DNA of 64,000 nucleotides. It comes from Rubrivivax gelatinosus IL144. GTDB taxonomy: Bacteria; Pseudomonadota; Gammaproteobacteria; Burkholderiales; Burkholderiaceae_C. The DNA lies in contig NC_017075.1 in assembly GCF_000284255.1 (NCBI RefSeq), forward strand, positions 3,596,001-3,660,000. The letters run 5' to 3'. This document shows positions 48,192 to 61,099 of the stretch, one piece after another (position 1 is the stretch's first letter; each line of letters begins with the position of its first letter). The notes below the pieces were generated by a model. The model was given only the letters and a program-made list of their open reading frames with translations, had not been told where the DNA came from and made no database searches. A program made the translations under genes and the position numbers.

Positions 48192-49535
48192 TCAGCCGGA
48201 AGTAGTCGCCGCATCGTCGAGCGCACGAAGTTCTGCTAGGCGATCGGCGATGCGCGCCTCCAGCCCGCGCGCGACGGGCTGGTAGAAGCGCCGCCCGACG
48301 AGGCCGTCGGGCAGGTAGCGTTCGCCGGCGGCGTAGCCTTCGGGCTCGTCGTGGGCGTAGCGGTAGTCGCGGCCGTGGCCCAGCGACTTCATCAGCTTGG
48401 TCGGCGCATTGCGCAGATGGTCGGGCACCGGCCGGCTGACGTCGCTGCGCACCAGCGCGCGCACCTCGTTCCAGGCCTTGTAGACGGCGTTGGACTTGGG
48501 TGCGATGGCCAGGTAGACCACGGCTTCGGCCAGCGCCAGCTCGCCTTCGGGCGAACCCAGGCGCTCGTAGACCTCGGCGGCGTCCAGCGCCAGGCGCAGC
48601 GCACGCGGGTCGGCCAGGCCGACGTCCTCGGCGGCCATGCGCACGATGCGCCGCGCGGCGTAGCGCGGGTCGGCGCCGCCGTCGAGCAGCCGCGCCAGCC
48701 AGTAGATCGCGCCGTCGGGGTCGGAGCCGCGCACCGACTTGTGCAGCGCCGAGATCGTGTCGTAGAACTGGTCGCCGCCCTTGTCGTAGCGGCGCAGCAG
48801 TTCGCCCAGCGCGCGCTCGAGCGCCGCGTCGTCGAGTTCGGCCACGTCACCGGCGGTGGCGACGAGGTTGTCGTAGGCGTTGAGCAGCCGGCGCGCGTCG
48901 CCGTCGGCGTGGGCGACAAGGCGCGTGCGCGCGGCCTCGGTGAGCGGCGGCGCGGCCAGCAGCGTGCGGGCGCGGTCCAGCAGCGTGCCCAGATCCTCGT
49001 CGGCCAGGGGCTTGAGCACGTGCACCGTGGCCCGCGACAGCAGCGCCGAGTTGACCTCGAACGACGGGTTCTCGGTCGTCGCGCCGATGAAGGTGAACAG
49101 GCCAGACTCGACGTGCGGCAGGAAGGCGTCCTGCTGCGCCTTGTTGAAGCGGTGCACCTCGTCGACGAAGACCACGGTGCCCTGGCCGCGGCGGCGCGCG
49201 TCCTTGGCGAGCTCGACCGCGTCGCGGATGTCCTTGACGCCGGCGAGCACCGCCGACAGCACGAGGAACTGGGCGTCGACCGAACCGGCGACCAGCCGCG
49301 CCAGCGTCGTCTTGCCGACGCCCGGCGGGCCCCAGAGGATCATCGACGGGATGCGGCCGCTCTCGAAGGCCACGCGCAGCGGCCGGCCGGGGCCGAGCAG
49401 GTGCTGCTGGCCGATGACCTCGGCCAGCGTGTGCGGGCGCAGCCGCTCGGCCAGCGGCGCGCCGGGTTCGGCGACCGGCGCCGCGGCCGGGCGCGGCGGC
49501 GGTTCGTCAGCGAACAGGGAGTCCTGGGCGTCCAT
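48192..49535 (-). CDS. rarA: Replication-associated recombination protein A (RarA/MgsA) AAA+ ATPase
   Basis: RarA acts at stalled replication forks. The protein has 447 residues. The N-terminus has [20 protein letters not shown], Walker A is [15 protein letters not shown] near 68, Walker B is [16 protein letters not shown], and sensor 1 is [13 protein letters not shown]. The C-terminal tetramerisation part has [19 protein letters not shown]. It belongs to the usual ftsK-lolA-rarA group although cheW lies between on the other strand. Confidence 0.94.
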   Translation of the reverse strand: MDAQDSLFADEPPPRPAAAPVAEPGAPLAERLRPHTLAEVIGQQHLLGPGRPLRVAFESGRIPSMILWGPPGVGKTTLARLVAGSVDAQFLVLSAVLAGVKDIRDAVELAKDARRRGQGTVVFVDEVHRFNKAQQDAFLPHVESGLFTFIGATTENPSFEVNSALLSRATVHVLKPLADEDLGTLLDRARTLLAAPPLTEAARTRLVAHADGDARRLLNAYDNLVATAGDVAELDDAALERALGELLRRYDKGGDQFYDTISALHKSVRGSDPDGAIYWLARLLDGGADPRYAARRIVRMAAEDVGLADPRALRLALDAAEVYERLGSPEGELALAEAVVYLAIAPKSNAVYKAWNEVRALVRSDVSRPVPDHLRNAPTKLMKSLGHGRDYRYAHDEPEGYAAGERYLPDGLVGRRFYQPVARGLEARIADRLAELRALDDAATTSG

Positions 49536-49673
49536 GGCCGATTGTCGCCGAGCCCGAAATGAGGCCCGCCGGCGCCGCTTATCCCCGCATTCGAGCCGCG
49601 GCAGCTGCGCAGAATCGCCGCCGCGGCCGCGCTGCCGAGCCGCGACAGCACAAGACTTCCCGAAGGAGCCCGC

Positions 49674-50204
49674 ATGAGCACCACCCTCGATCGCCCGGCC
49701 GCGACGGCGGCCGACCCCCAGGACACGGCGGCCGCCCAGGCCGCGCGCGAGTACCTGTCGTTCAAGCTCGGTGCCGAGGAATACGGCATCGACATCCTGA
49801 AGGTGCAGGAGATCCGCGGCTACGAGCCGCCGACGCGCATCGCCAACGCGCCGGTGTTCATCAAGGGCGTGGTGAACCTGCGCGGCGTCATCGTGCCGAT
49901 CGTCGACATGCGCGTGCGCTTTGGTCTGGCCGACGTCGAATACAACAGCTTCACCGTCGTCATCATCCTGAACATCGCCGGGCGCACCGTCGGCATGGTC
50001 GTCGACTCGGTCAGCGACGTGCTGGAGCTGCGCGGCGAGCAGATCAAGCCGGCGCCCGAGTTCAGCGCCGCGATCGACGCCAGCTACATCACCGGCCTGG
50101 GCACGCTGAAGACCGGCGAGCTCGAACGCATGCTGATCCTGCTGGACATCGAGGCCCTGGTGCGCAGCCCCGACATGGGGCTGATGGACGGCGCCGGCGA
50201 CTGA
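49674..50204 (+). CDS. cheW: CheW-like chemotaxis coupling protein
   Basis: The protein has 176 residues, with a single CheW domain starting near residue 22 ([22 protein letters not shown]). [17 protein letters not shown] and [16 protein letters not shown] are standard. CheW links receptors to the CheA kinase. It has a good GAAGGAG site before the ATG. It is alone here, with no other chemotaxis genes, and sits between rarA and lolA, both on the other strand. Confidence 0.93.
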   Translation: MSTTLDRPAATAADPQDTAAAQAAREYLSFKLGAEEYGIDILKVQEIRGYEPPTRIANAPVFIKGVVNLRGVIVPIVDMRVRFGLADVEYNSFTVVIILNIAGRTVGMVVDSVSDVLELRGEQIKPAPEFSAAIDASYITGLGTLKTGELERMLILLDIEALVRSPDMGLMDGAGD

Positions 50205-50220
50205 ACCGGCGCCGGCGGCC

Positions 50221-50825
50221 TCACTGCTGGAGCACGTCGGCGCCCGCCGGCACCGTGAAGTGGAAGCGATCGGCCGGCAGCGCGACGCCGGCCTCGAAGC
50301 CCTTGAAGTCCAGCCGCGAGCGCTGGCCGAAGCTGTCGACGATCTCGACGGCCGCCAGCTCGGCGCCGCGGAAGCCCACCTTCATCGACTTGAACGGTCC
50401 GTCGGGCGTGCGCGGCGTCGCCTGCGCCCATTCGAGCCCGCCCTGGCTGCCGCCGTTGGACAGCACGAAGTCGGACTCCAGCGAGCCGCCGGCCAGCAGC
50501 GCCGCCGGCGTCGCGCCCAGCGCCTGCGACAGCCGGCGCGAGCTGACCTGGTTCAGGTCAGGGTCGTAGATCCAGACCTTCTGGCCGTCGGCGACGATGG
50601 TCTGCTGGAACGGCTTCTCGTAGCCGAAGCGGAAGCGGTCGGGGCGCGAGAACTCGAAGCGCCCCGAGGACGTCTTCTTGCGCGCGCCGTCCGGCGAGGT
50701 GACGGTCTGGGTGAACTCGGCACGGCCGGTCTTCACGTCGCGCACGAAGGCGCGCAGCGTCTGCACGGCGTCGGCGTGCGCAGCGACGGTGGCGGCGGCC
50801 AGCGCCGCGGCGATCAGGAGTTTCT

Positions 50826-50829
<4 letters not shown>
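50221..50829 (-). CDS. lolA: Outer-membrane lipoprotein carrier protein LolA
   Basis: LolA moves lipoproteins through the periplasm to LolB. The protein has 202 residues and a signal peptide ([19 protein letters not shown]). The core has [27 protein letters not shown] and [15 protein letters not shown] strands. The ATG overlaps the ftsK stop (ATGA), so it is coupled to ftsK. Confidence 0.93.
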
Positions 50830-55015
<4,186 letters not shown>

Positions 55016-55108
55016 TTTCGGCTTTGCTGCCTTTGATGGCCCGGCTCCGCTGGGAGCTCGGTATCTTTCGCAGGCGGCCATCACCCTCGAACCTTTCGGA
55101 GAAGCGTC

Positions 55109-55342
55109 ATGGCACGCGTCTGTCAAGTCACGGGCAAGCGCCCGATGGTGGGGAACAATGTCTCCCACGCCAACAACAAAACGAAGCGCCGCTTCCTGCC
55201 CAACCTGCAATACCGCCGGTTCTGGATGGAGAGCGAGAACCGCTGGGTGCGCCTTCGCGTGTCCAACGCGGCCCTGCGCCTGATCGACAAGGTGGGCATC
55301 GAGAAGGTCGTCGCCGACCTGCGTGCCCGCGGCGAAATCTGA
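55109..55342 (+). CDS. rpmB: 50S ribosomal protein L28
   Basis: The protein has 77 residues. [20 protein letters not shown] at the N-terminus and [16 protein letters not shown] are L28 hallmarks. Only one cysteine is present, so this is the zinc-free form. GGAGAAGCGTC precedes the ATG. It forms an operon with rpmG. Confidence 0.96.
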   Translation: MARVCQVTGKRPMVGNNVSHANNKTKRRFLPNLQYRRFWMESENRWVRLRVSNAALRLIDKVGIEKVVADLRARGEI

Positions 55343-55362
55343 CAGACCGTTAGGAGAGCGAC

Positions 55363-55533
55363 ATGGCCAGCAAAGGCGGACGCGAAAAAATCAAGCTGGA
55401 GTCCACCGCGGGCACCGGCCACTTCTACACCACGAGCAAGAACAAGAAGACGACGCCTGAAAAGCTCGAATTCCTGAAGTTCGACCCGAAGGCTCGCAAG
55501 CACGTCCTGTACAAGGAAGTGAAGCTGAAGTGA
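55363..55533 (+). CDS. rpmG: 50S ribosomal protein L33
   Basis: The protein has 56 residues and was too short for routine prediction; it starts [20 protein letters not shown] and ends LYKEVKLK. It contains no cysteine, so it is the zinc-independent L33. A GGAGAG site precedes the ATG, 20 bp after the rpmB stop. Confidence 0.96.
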   Translation: MASKGGREKIKLESTAGTGHFYTTSKNKKTTPEKLEFLKFDPKARKHVLYKEVKLK

Positions 55534-55570
55534 TCGGCCGGCCACCACGAGGTGGCCACGGACCGAGACG

Positions 55571-55592
55571 ACGGGGCCTGCGGGCCCCGTTT
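55571..55592 (+). terminator. Terminator after rpmG
   Basis: ACGGGGCC-TGCG-GGCCCCGT is an 8-bp perfect stem with a TTT tail start, 38 bp downstream of rpmG. Confidence 0.75.
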
Positions 55593-55635
55593 GCATGGGC
55601 GCTTCCGCCCGCCATGCGGCGCGGAGCAGCCCAAC

Positions 55636-55661
55636 AAAAAGGGGCCGCGAGGCCCCTTTTT
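55636..55661. terminator. Bidirectional terminator between rpmG and the desaturase
   Basis: AAAAAGGGGCC-GCGA-GGCCCCTTTTT is a 6-bp GC stem flanked by A- and T-runs on both sides, so it can end transcription in either direction. It lies between convergent genes. Confidence 0.9.
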
Positions 55662-55680
55662 CATGCCCGGCGCCCTGCCC

Positions 55681-56904
55681 TCAGGCGCGCGCCGAACGCA
55701 GCTTCAGCGAGAACTCCTGCAGCGCGGCGATGCCGCTGTCCTCGGCCTTGCGGCACCAGGCCTGCAGGTCGGCGACGAGCTGCTCGGCCGAGACGTTGGT
55801 GCGCGTCCACAGCGCACGCAGCTCCTCGCGCATCGCGACCAGCTTGGCCAGACTCGGGTTGTCGCCCAGCGCCTGCGTCAGGCGCGGCCGCACGCCGTGC
55901 GGGATCTTGTCTTCGTCGCGGTGCAGCCAGGTCTTGGCGAGCACCAGATCGCGCCAGTGCGCACTGTTTTGGGCGCCCTGCGCTTTCAGATGCGCCAGTT
56001 CGGCGCGCACCGCACGCCGCATTTCCTTGGCATAACCCGCCATCACCTCGTAGCGGTTGGCGATCAGCGCGTCCAGCGTCTGGCCGTCGGCCACCGGCTT
56101 GGCTTCGCCCAGCGCCAGCCGCGGCGGCGTCTTGCGCACCTTTGCCAGCCCCAGCGCCTGCATGCCGCGGATGTAGGCCCAGCCGATGTCGAACTCGTAG
56201 CGCTTGACCGAGAACTTCGCCGAGGTCGGGTAGGTGTGGTGGTTGTTGTGCAGTTCCTCGCCACCGATCAGCACGCCCCAGGGCGAGATGTTGGTCGAGG
56301 CGTCGGCCGCCTCGAAGTTGCGGTAGCCCCAGAAGTGGCCCAGGCCGTTGATGATGCCGGCGGCGTGGATCGGGATCCAGATCATCTGCACCGCCCAGAC
56401 GGTCGCGCCCAGCGCGCCGAAGAGCAGCATGTCGACGATCAGCATCAGCGCCACGCCCTGCCAGGTGAAGCGGCTGTAGAGATGGCGCTCGATCCAGTCG
56501 TCCGGCGTGCCGTGGCCGTACTTGGACAGCGTCTCGCCGACCTTGGCCTCGGCGCGGTAGAGCTCGCTGCCGGTCAGCAGCACGGTCTTGATGCCGCGCG
56601 TCACCGGGCTGTGCGGGTCTTCCTCGGTCTCGCACTTCGCGTGGTGTTTGCGGTGGATCGCGACCCACTCCTTGGTCACCATGCCGGTGGTCAGCCAGAG
56701 CCAGAAGCGGAGGAAGTGCGAGACGATCGGGTGCAGGTCGAGCGCACGATGCGCCTGAGAGCGATGCAGGAAGATCGTCACCGCCGCGATCGTCACGTGC
56801 GTCACCGCCAGCGTGAAAAGCACGACCTGCCACCACGACGCGCCGAGCAGCCCGTAGGCGAGCCAATCGACGAGGGCGTCGTGGAGGGTCAACAACTGGG
56901 TCAT
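55681..56904 (-). CDS. Fatty-acid (acyl-CoA) desaturase
   Basis: This membrane di-iron enzyme introduces a double bond into acyl chains and so adjusts membrane fluidity. The protein has 407 residues. The three His boxes are HRSQAH at 47-52, HRKHH at 84-88 and HNNHH at 219-223. Hydrophobic segments near 23-42, 65-80, 149-175 and 176-195 fit the family. The C-terminal 170 residues are an extra soluble region, somewhat longer than in short delta-9 enzymes. A hairpin lies in its upstream region. It is convergent with rpmG. Confidence 0.92.
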   Translation of the reverse strand: MTQLLTLHDALVDWLAYGLLGASWWQVVLFTLAVTHVTIAAVTIFLHRSQAHRALDLHPIVSHFLRFWLWLTTGMVTKEWVAIHRKHHAKCETEEDPHSPVTRGIKTVLLTGSELYRAEAKVGETLSKYGHGTPDDWIERHLYSRFTWQGVALMLIVDMLLFGALGATVWAVQMIWIPIHAAGIINGLGHFWGYRNFEAADASTNISPWGVLIGGEELHNNHHTYPTSAKFSVKRYEFDIGWAYIRGMQALGLAKVRKTPPRLALGEAKPVADGQTLDALIANRYEVMAGYAKEMRRAVRAELAHLKAQGAQNSAHWRDLVLAKTWLHRDEDKIPHGVRPRLTQALGDNPSLAKLVAMREELRALWTRTNVSAEQLVADLQAWCRKAEDSGIAALQEFSLKLRSARA

Positions 56905-56930
56905 CGCGTTCTTTCGCCTTGCGTTAGCTC

Positions 56931-56957
56931 AAACCAGGCATTGTACGAGCCTGGTTT
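56931..56957. promoter_or_regulatory. Inverted repeat upstream of the desaturase gene
   Basis: AAACCAGGC and GCCTGGTTT form a perfect 9-bp inverted repeat around a 9-base centre, 27 bp before the desaturase ATG. It could be an operator for a regulator of fatty-acid desaturation or a leader hairpin. It also lies downstream of rsmB, for which it could serve as a terminator. Confidence 0.45.
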
Positions 56958-57031
56958 CGCAAGGTGATTTGCGATTTCGCCTGGCTTTCAGGCGCAACTC
57001 ATGGCATGCGCGACCGGGCCGCGCCGGGCGC

Positions 57032-58291
57032 TCAGCGCCGCTGCCAGACGGCGGCGAAGAAGCCGTCGGTGCGATGGCGGTGCGGCCACAGGCGCAGGCA
57101 CCGGTCCTGCAGCAGCTCGTCGGCACGCTCGACGCCCTGCTCGCGCAGCAGCTCGGCAGCGTCCAGGCGCACGAAGTCGCGGCCGTGTTCGGCGTCGAAC
57201 GCGGCGACGATCTCCTCGTTCTCGGCCGTCAGCAGGCTGCAGGTGGCGTAGACCAGGCGGCCGCCGGACTTGGGCAGGCGCGAGGCGCTGGCCAGGATGG
57301 ACTGCTGCTTGGCCTGCAGCTCCTGCACCGCCTTGGGCGACTGGCGCCACTTCAGGTCGGGGTTGCGGCGCAGCGTGCCCAGGCCCGAGCACGGCGCGTC
57401 GATCAGCACGCGGTCGATCTTGCCGGCCAGGCGCTTGACGCGCTCGTCGCGCTCGTGCGCGATCTGCGCCGGGTAGACGTTGGACAGGCCGCTGCGCGCC
57501 AGCCGCGGCTTCAGGTTGTCCAGGCGGTGGCCCGAGACGTCGAAGGCGTAGAGCCGGCCGGTGTTGCGCATCATCGCGCCCAGCGCCAGCGTCTTGCCGC
57601 CGGCGCCAGCGCAGAAGTCGACGACCATCTCGCCGCGCTTGGCGCCGGTCAGCAGCGCCAGCAGCTGGCTGCCTTCGTCCTGCACCTCGACGCTGCCGTT
57701 GGTGAAGAGCTCGAGCTTGTTCAGCGCCGGCTTGCCGTCGATGCGCAGGCCCCAGGGCGAGAACGGCGTCGGCTCGGCGGCGATGCCGGCGGCGGCCAGG
57801 GCCTTGGCGGCTTCGTCGCGCTTGGTCTTCAGCAGGTTGCTGCGCAGATCCAGCGGCGCGGCGGCGTCCATCGCCTGCACCAGCGGCCAGAACTCCTCGC
57901 CGAGCTGCGTCTGCAGCGCGCCGGCCAGCCAGTCGGGCAGGTTGTGGCGCAGCTTGTCGCCCAGCGTCGTGCGGTCGACGCTCTTCACCTGGGCCAGCCA
58001 CTGCTGCTCGTGCGGGCCGAGCGCGCCGCGCAGGAAGTTGTCGCCGCCCTGCCAGCCGAGGATCGCCAGCCGACGCTCGAGCGCGCCGCTGCCGCTTTGC
58101 GCCAGGTGCGCGAGCAGCAGGCGCTGGCGCAGCACGGTGTAGGCGGTCTCCGCGAGCGCGTGGCGGTCACGCGCGCCGAGCGCGCGGTGCTGGCGGAAGA
58201 ACGCGGAGACGACGGCGTCGGCCGGCTGGTCAAGGCGCAGCACGCTGCGCAGCAGATCGGTGGCGAGGTCGAGCAGGGCGTTCGGATGCAT
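57032..58291 (-). CDS. rsmB: RsmB/NOP-family rRNA (cytosine-5) methyltransferase
   Basis: The protein has 419 residues. The N-terminal NusB-like region is followed by a SAM domain with VVDFCAGAGGKTLALGAMM near 231, the DAPCSGLG motif and the ATCSLLTAENEE catalytic region. Two cysteines of the RsmB/NOP mechanism are present. Residue-level target, C967 of 16S rRNA, is inferred from the family. It precedes a purN gene on the same strand. Confidence 0.9.
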   Translation of the reverse strand: MHPNALLDLATDLLRSVLRLDQPADAVVSAFFRQHRALGARDRHALAETAYTVLRQRLLLAHLAQSGSGALERRLAILGWQGGDNFLRGALGPHEQQWLAQVKSVDRTTLGDKLRHNLPDWLAGALQTQLGEEFWPLVQAMDAAAPLDLRSNLLKTKRDEAAKALAAAGIAAEPTPFSPWGLRIDGKPALNKLELFTNGSVEVQDEGSQLLALLTGAKRGEMVVDFCAGAGGKTLALGAMMRNTGRLYAFDVSGHRLDNLKPRLARSGLSNVYPAQIAHERDERVKRLAGKIDRVLIDAPCSGLGTLRRNPDLKWRQSPKAVQELQAKQQSILASASRLPKSGGRLVYATCSLLTAENEEIVAAFDAEHGRDFVRLDAAELLREQGVERADELLQDRCLRLWPHRHRTDGFFAAVWQRR

Positions 58292-58362
58292 AGGGGCGCG
58301 ATTATCCCGTGAGCGCGGCCGGCGCCCCGGATCGGGGCGCGACGGCCGCCGCCGCGGGCGGC

Positions 58363-58992
58363 TCAGACGAGCAGTTGTGCCTGACCGTCGCGCTGGCGCA
58401 CGACGCCGTCGGCGACGCTGAGCGCCCCTTCGACGAACCAGCGCACGGCCTGCGGATAGATGACGTGTTCGGCGGCGAGCACCCGATCGGCGAGCGCCGC
58501 CTCGTCGTCGCCCGGCAGCACCGGCACGACGGCCTGCATGACGATCGGCCCGTGGTCGAGCTCGGGCGTCACGAAGTGCACGGTGGCGCCGGCGGCCTTG
58601 CAGCCGGCCTCGATCGCGCGGCGGTGGGTGTGCAAGCCCGGGAAGGCCGGCAGCAGCGACGGGTGCACGTTGAGCATTCGCCCGGCGTAGCGGCGCACGA
58701 AGGCGTCGCCCAGGATGCGCATGAAGCCGGCGAGCACGACGAGGTCGGGCTCGTGGCGGTCGATCTCGGCGGCCAGCGCGGCGTCGAAGGCCTCGCGGTC
58801 GCCGGCGAAGCCGCGGTGGTCGACGACCGCCGTCGGCACGCCGTGGGCGGCGGCGAAGGCCAGCCCCGAGGCATCGGGCCGGTTCGAGACGACGGCCGCG
58901 ATGCGCGCCGGCCAGCCCTCGGCGCTGCAGCGTTGAACGATCGCCTCCATGTTCGAACCGCGGCCGGAGATCAGGATGACGATGCGCTTCAT
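58363..58992 (-). CDS. purN: Phosphoribosylglycinamide formyltransferase PurN
   Basis: PurN uses formyl-tetrahydrofolate to formylate GAR in purine synthesis. The protein has 209 residues. The N-terminal MKRIVILISGRGSNMEAI, the active-site LNVHPSLLPAFPGLHTH and ELDHGPIVMQAVVPV are all present. It lies 71 bp upstream of rsmB in the same direction. Confidence 0.95.
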   Translation of the reverse strand: MKRIVILISGRGSNMEAIVQRCSAEGWPARIAAVVSNRPDASGLAFAAAHGVPTAVVDHRGFAGDREAFDAALAAEIDRHEPDLVVLAGFMRILGDAFVRRYAGRMLNVHPSLLPAFPGLHTHRRAIEAGCKAAGATVHFVTPELDHGPIVMQAVVPVLPGDDEAALADRVLAAEHVIYPQAVRWFVEGALSVADGVVRQRDGQAQLLV

Positions 58993-59065
58993 GGGGCGCG
59001 CAGTGTAGCGAGCAGGCCACCGCGACCTGAGACAATCGACGTTTTCCTTGTCCCGGCAAAACTCC

Positions 59066-60274
59066 ATGCGACCCCGCGTTCTCTCGGGCATGCGCCCGAC
59101 CGGCTCCCTGCACCTCGGCCACTACCACGGCGCCCTCAAGAACTGGGTGCGGCTGCAGGACCAGTACGACTGCTTCTTTTTCGTCGCCGACTGGCACGCG
59201 CTGACCACCCACTACGAAGAGCGCGACGTCATCGAGAAGAACGTCTACGAGATGGTGATCGACTGGCTCGCCGCGGGCCTCGACCCGGAGAAGAGCACGA
59301 TCTTCATCCAGAGCCGCCTGCCCGAGCACGCCGAGCTGTTCACGCTGCTGGCGATGGGCACGCCGCTGGGCTGGCTCGAACGCGTGCCGACCTACAAGGA
59401 CCAGATCGACAAGCTGAAGGACCGCGACCTCGCGACCTACGGCTTCCTCGGCTACCCGCTGCTGCAGGCCGCCGACATCCTGATCTACAAGGCCTCGTAC
59501 GTGCCGGTCGGCGAAGACCAGGCCTCTCACGTCGAGCTGACGCGCGAATGCGCCCGGCGCTTCAACAGCCTCTACGGCCGCGCGCCCGATTTCGCCGAAC
59601 AGGTGGCGGCGACGCTGGCCAAACTCTCCAAGGACGACCAGCGCTACTTCGAGAAGCAGCGCAAGGCCTTCGGAGAGACCGGTGCCGCCGAGGCGCTGGC
59701 CAAGGGCGAAGGCATCCTGAAGAAGGCCGCGGCCCAGGTCGAAGGCTGGACGGCGCACGACAGCGAACTGCTGGCCGGCCATCTGAAGGGCAGCGGCAAG
59801 AGCATCCTCGTCGAGCCGCAGGCGCTGTACACCGAGAACGCCCGCCTGCCCGGCCTGGACGGCGCGAAGATGAGCAAGAGCTACGGCAACGCCGTGCTGA
59901 TGCGCGACGACCCGGACACCGTGGCCAAGAAGATCCGCGGCATGGTCACCGACCCGGCGCGTGTGCGCCGCACCGACCCGGGCACGCCGGAGAAGTGCCC
60001 GGTCTGGGCCCTCCACAAGGTCTACAGCGACGAGGCGACCCAGGAATGGGCCTGCAAGGGCTGCACGACGGCCGGCATCGGCTGCCTGGAGTGCAAGCAG
60101 CCGGTCATCGACGCGATCGTCAAGGAACAGCAACCCTGGCGCGAACGCGCCGCGGCCTTCACCGCCAACCCCAAGCAGGTGCACTGGATCGTCGAGATGG
60201 GCACCGAGCGTGCGCGCACGGTGGCCCGCCAGACGATGAAGGACGTGCGCGAGGCGATGGGCATTTCGTACTGA
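59066..60274 (+). CDS. trpS: Tryptophanyl-tRNA synthetase with predicted [4Fe-4S] motif
   Basis: The protein has 402 residues, longer than E. coli TrpRS (334). HIGH is in PTGSLHLGHYHG at 11-22, and KMSKS is at 268-272. An insert of about 75 residues lies between 185 and 265. The C-terminal domain has Cys311-x21-Cys333-x6-Cys340-x2-Cys343 plus Cys330. This closely matches the Cys-x22-Cys-x6-Cys-x2-Cys pattern that binds a [4Fe-4S] cluster in Thermotoga maritima TrpRS. The cluster is inferred, not proven. The ATG was preferred over a TTG 18 bases upstream. Confidence 0.93.
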   Translation: MRPRVLSGMRPTGSLHLGHYHGALKNWVRLQDQYDCFFFVADWHALTTHYEERDVIEKNVYEMVIDWLAAGLDPEKSTIFIQSRLPEHAELFTLLAMGTPLGWLERVPTYKDQIDKLKDRDLATYGFLGYPLLQAADILIYKASYVPVGEDQASHVELTRECARRFNSLYGRAPDFAEQVAATLAKLSKDDQRYFEKQRKAFGETGAAEALAKGEGILKKAAAQVEGWTAHDSELLAGHLKGSGKSILVEPQALYTENARLPGLDGAKMSKSYGNAVLMRDDPDTVAKKIRGMVTDPARVRRTDPGTPEKCPVWALHKVYSDEATQEWACKGCTTAGIGCLECKQPVIDAIVKEQQPWRERAAAFTANPKQVHWIVEMGTERARTVARQTMKDVREAMGISY

Positions 60275-60318
60275 CGCCCACCCCCGTAGCGGCTGACGCC
60301 GCTCCCCCTCAAGGGGGC

Positions 60319-60355
60319 GACGCCAGTGGACCGGCGAAGCCGGATCCACGGCGTC
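60319..60355. repeat. GC-rich long imperfect hairpin after trpS
   Basis: GACGCC and GGCGTC form the outer stem and CCGGC-GAA-GCCGG the inner one, separated by GTGGA/TCCAC. A CCCCCTCAAGGGGG palindrome lies just before it. I recall similar sequences between genes in other Burkholderiales, so it is likely a dispersed repeat or terminator. Confidence 0.55.
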
Positions 60356-60426
60356 TGCTGGGTGCGCCGTGTGCGTTCGCCCGCTGAGGCGCGCCCCGTG
60401 ACATGAGGACCGAGCAAGGAGACCCG

Positions 60427-61089
60427 ATGGCGCTGCAGACGATCGAACTCGACCCGGGCGTGACGCCGGCGGCCACGGTCATCGTGCTGCACGGGCTCGG
60501 TGCCGACGGCACAGACTTCCTGCCGATGGCCGACGAGCTGCGGCTGGAGGCGCTGGGGCCCGTGCGCTGGGTGCTGCCGCGGGCGCCGGAACGGGCGGTG
60601 ACGGTCAACGGCGGCTACCGCATGCGCGCCTGGTACGACATCCTCGGGCCCGACGCGCCGCGCCGGGAGGACGAGGCCGGGCTGCGCGAGTCCTTCGCCG
60701 CGGTGCAGGCGCTGGTCGAGCGCGAGATCGCGCGCGGCGTGCCGGCGGCGCGCATCGTGCTCGCCGGCTTCTCGCAAGGCTGCGCGATCACACTGGGCGG
60801 CGGGCTGCGCCTGCCGCACCGGCTGGCGGGCCTGGCCGGGTTGTCGGGCTACCTGCCGCTGCCCGAGACGCTGGCCGCCGAGCGCCACCCGGCGAGCAGC
60901 GGCACGCCGGTCTTCCTCGCCCACGGGCGCGAGGACGGCGTGGTGCCGCTGGTGCGCGGCCAGGCGGCGCGCGAGGCGCTGCGCCGCGAGGGTTTCGAAG
61001 TCGAGTGGCACGACTACCCGATGGAACACTCGGTCTGCCTGGAAGAGCTGCAGGCGCTGCAGCGCTGGCTGCTGAAGGTGCTGGCCTGA
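60427..61089 (+). CDS. Alpha/beta hydrolase (phospholipase/carboxylesterase family)
   Basis: The protein has 220 residues. The nucleophile Ser is in AGFSQGCA, Asp is in HGREDGVVP, and His is in PMEHSVCLEE. VIVLHGLGADGTDF is the oxyanion-hole region. AAGGAGA precedes the ATG at the right distance. The substrate is unknown; it is convergent with imuB. Confidence 0.88.
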   Translation: MALQTIELDPGVTPAATVIVLHGLGADGTDFLPMADELRLEALGPVRWVLPRAPERAVTVNGGYRMRAWYDILGPDAPRREDEAGLRESFAAVQALVEREIARGVPAARIVLAGFSQGCAITLGGGLRLPHRLAGLAGLSGYLPLPETLAAERHPASSGTPVFLAHGREDGVVPLVRGQAAREALRREGFEVEWHDYPMEHSVCLEELQALQRWLLKVLA

Positions 61090-61099
61090 GCCGGCTTCG

